Shown here: positions 63,004 through 64,000 of the stretch, one piece after another
Position numbering within the stretch: the stretch's first letter is position 1
Layout of the letters: each line of letters opens with the position of its first letter
Origin: Scolanthus callimorphus
Lineage: Eukaryota > Cnidaria > Anthozoa > Actiniaria > Edwardsiidae
DNA: 64,000 nucleotides
Direction of reading: 5' to 3'
Assembly (NCBI GenBank): GCA_033964015.1
Contig: CM066919.1
Span: 16,223,646-16,287,645 of the forward strand
The notes under the pieces: generated by a model
Told to the model about the DNA's origin: nothing
What the model saw: the letters and a program-made list of their open reading frames with translations, nothing else
The model's database searches: none
Position numbers and translations under genes: made by a program

Positions 63004-63234
63004 GATTTGATGCGTCTAAAAACGTTCGATTCGGTCCCCAGCTTCCACAATTCAACGTGTAAAAAAATGGGCTAGTACAATATACACTACATTGTACCAA
63101 TATATGTAACGTCTTCCTTCTTTGCTCTGGGTGGGCTGGTGGTCTTTCTTGTTTCCTCTTTCTCTCGGATCGGATTGGGTTTGGCCGCCGGAAAACTTAG
63201 CAGGAGACTGGGGTTCCTGGTGAGTATGGGAGGC
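63004..63234 (+). other. 3' untranslated part of the Ngaro-like element
   Basis: A short non-coding spacer between the recombinase stop and repeat B1, with no recognisable structure. Confidence 0.5.
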
Positions 63235-63291
63235 CACTCGGGGGTTCGTAACCCATACCTAATTGACACTATTTGGGTCGGGACATAGAAC
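63235..63291 (+). repeat. Split direct repeat B1 of the Ngaro-like element
   Basis: A 57-bp sequence CCACTCGGGGTTCGTAACCC ... GGGTCGGGACATAGAAC, repeated at 63486-63543 with one extra G there. It overlaps A2 by the dinucleotide AC. Confidence 0.9.
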
Positions 63292-63357
63292 TGTCCCTAC
63301 CCATGAAAGTGGAAATTTGGTTCACATCACGTGACTTCAACTCATTTGCTTTTCCCG
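63290..63357 (+). repeat. Split direct repeat A2 of the Ngaro-like element
   Basis: A copy of A1 (55888-55955) placed between B1 and B2, apparently identical. Confidence 0.9.
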
Positions 63358-63485
63358 AGTCACCGAGGAACACACTTGTATCTTCTCAACCTGAAGAGGC
63401 CCTTTGTGTGTTTTGTACACACAGATTCGTCGATCCTGAGCGCCCACCGCCCCTCCCAGTTCCGTGTCCCGATTCACCCACGATC

Positions 63486-63543
63486 CCACTCGGGGGTTCG
63501 TAACCCATACCTAATTGACACTATTTGGGTCGGGACATAGAAC
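63486..63543 (+). repeat. Split direct repeat B2 (right terminus)
   Basis: A 58-bp copy of B1 with five instead of four G. It closes the element; the flank continues AACCTTGTCC. Confidence 0.88.
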
Positions 63544-64000
63544 AACCTTGTCCTTTGCCATTTACCGACATCTGTAAATATTGATATACTTAATTCATGC
63601 TTTCTTGAATCCATTTTTGTGACACGGCCCAGAAAACTGACGAGCGATAAAATATGCTTTCAAACTTGTCAAAATTTGCCGTATTTCTTTCACGTCGTTT
63701 TCCTTCCGAGTTAATCCCGCTTGACTGCATCTCCCTTTGATTGTAAAATGCACACGAAAAAGCTCAGAATTCTAACCTCAGCACAGGTAAATGGTAAAAT
63801 ATACTAGCAAAGAGAAATAATGTCGCTTCCGTTCTGATAGTGCTCTGCCGAAGAAAAATGTTTTTCAAAATTAAAGTCCCCAGTCCCCCAGATGAGCAGG
63901 CTCGCGCGACGGATCTCGACATTTCCAGCCAAAAGTAGTTTGACGGCATTGGTAGTGACGTCATGTCACGTCAGCCAGGCATTATGTGCCCCTTGCTCTC
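63544..64000. other. Right flank without recognisable gene
   Basis: No family similarity or structured repeat was seen in the last 457 bp. Confidence 0.45.

Larger units (their letters stand above)
55888..63543 (+). mobile_element. Ngaro-like split-direct-repeat retrotransposon
   Basis: A 68-bp repeat A1 at the left is found again (A2) near the right, placed between two copies of a 57/58-bp repeat B (B1, B2). Between A1 and B1 are a two-exon gag with zinc knuckle, reverse transcriptase with RNase H, a cysteine motif and a tyrosine recombinase, all on the plus strand. The repeat order A1-genes-B1A2B2 and the recombinase sequence (HGFRSGAAITMAL, DHVGW) fit Ngaro-type elements. Coding is broken by at least four frameshifts, so this copy is older than the one at 13.3-17.9 kb. 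Its length of 7.66 kb is inflated by a satellite array and a tandem duplication in the gag intron. Confidence 0.83.

Overview
The window is eukaryotic and consists almost entirely of layered transposable elements and their debris. I see no convincing host gene, RNA gene, bacterial operon or CRISPR array. The DNA is AT-rich, genes are spliced, and the mixture of families (CR1/L2-type LINEs, Penelope-like elements, PIF/Harbinger, tyrosine-recombinase retrotransposons, Helitron, an ISL2EU/DDE_Tnp_4-type transposon carrying a YqaJ nuclease, many long-hairpin MITEs) resembles a cnidarian, most likely anthozoan (coral or anemone), genome. The organism is inferred from family resemblance only.

Layout. 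0.1-0.6 kb: tandem duplication. 4-9 kb: minisatellite, LINE 3' end, Harbinger transposase relic, then a LINE split by a 1.03-kb Penelope-like insertion with inverted termini and a 10-bp target duplication. 11-11.7 kb: a decayed Helitron 5' end. 13.26-17.89 kb: a young tyrosine-recombinase retrotransposon (gag, RT, RNase H/methyltransferase-like, recombinase) bounded by split direct repeats (A1 ... B1-A2-B2), whose repeat pairs look identical by eye. 19.5-24.1 kb: LINE, duplicated RT fragments, an unclassified spliced gene remnant and a Penelope endonuclease remnant.

27.6-49 kb: apparently one very large Helitron gene. Its basic first exon (28 kb) ends with a phase-1 donor. It is followed by at least six tandem copies of a small phase-1 exon (35.7-40.5 kb), then exons encoding the Helitron N domain, the HUH Rep nuclease and a Pif1-type helicase (43.2-48.7 kb). 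The reading frame is broken at least twice. Its first intron holds a 5.0-kb transposon (29.8-34.8 kb) with terminal inverted repeats of about 817 bp. Each repeat carries the promoter region and first exons, so two convergent genes (transposase on -, YqaJ-type nuclease on +) begin with the same exons. That transposon was in turn hit by two MITEs with readable target duplications. Another intron of the exon array was hit by a LINE.

48.7-53.7 kb: hairpin tandem repeats, Helitron and LINE scraps, fold-back elements. 53.77-55.30 kb: TTAA-flanked non-autonomous element. 55.89-63.54 kb: a second split-direct-repeat tyrosine-recombinase retrotransposon (Ngaro-like), more decayed, whose gag intron has a 56-bp satellite array and a tandem duplication of about 0.92-1.02 kb that copied the intron 3' end plus the start of the next exon.

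The main biological interest lies in the shared-5'-exon architecture of the 29.8-34.8 kb transposon, the tandem exon array of the Helitron gene, and two independent split-direct-repeat retrotransposons in one 64-kb window.
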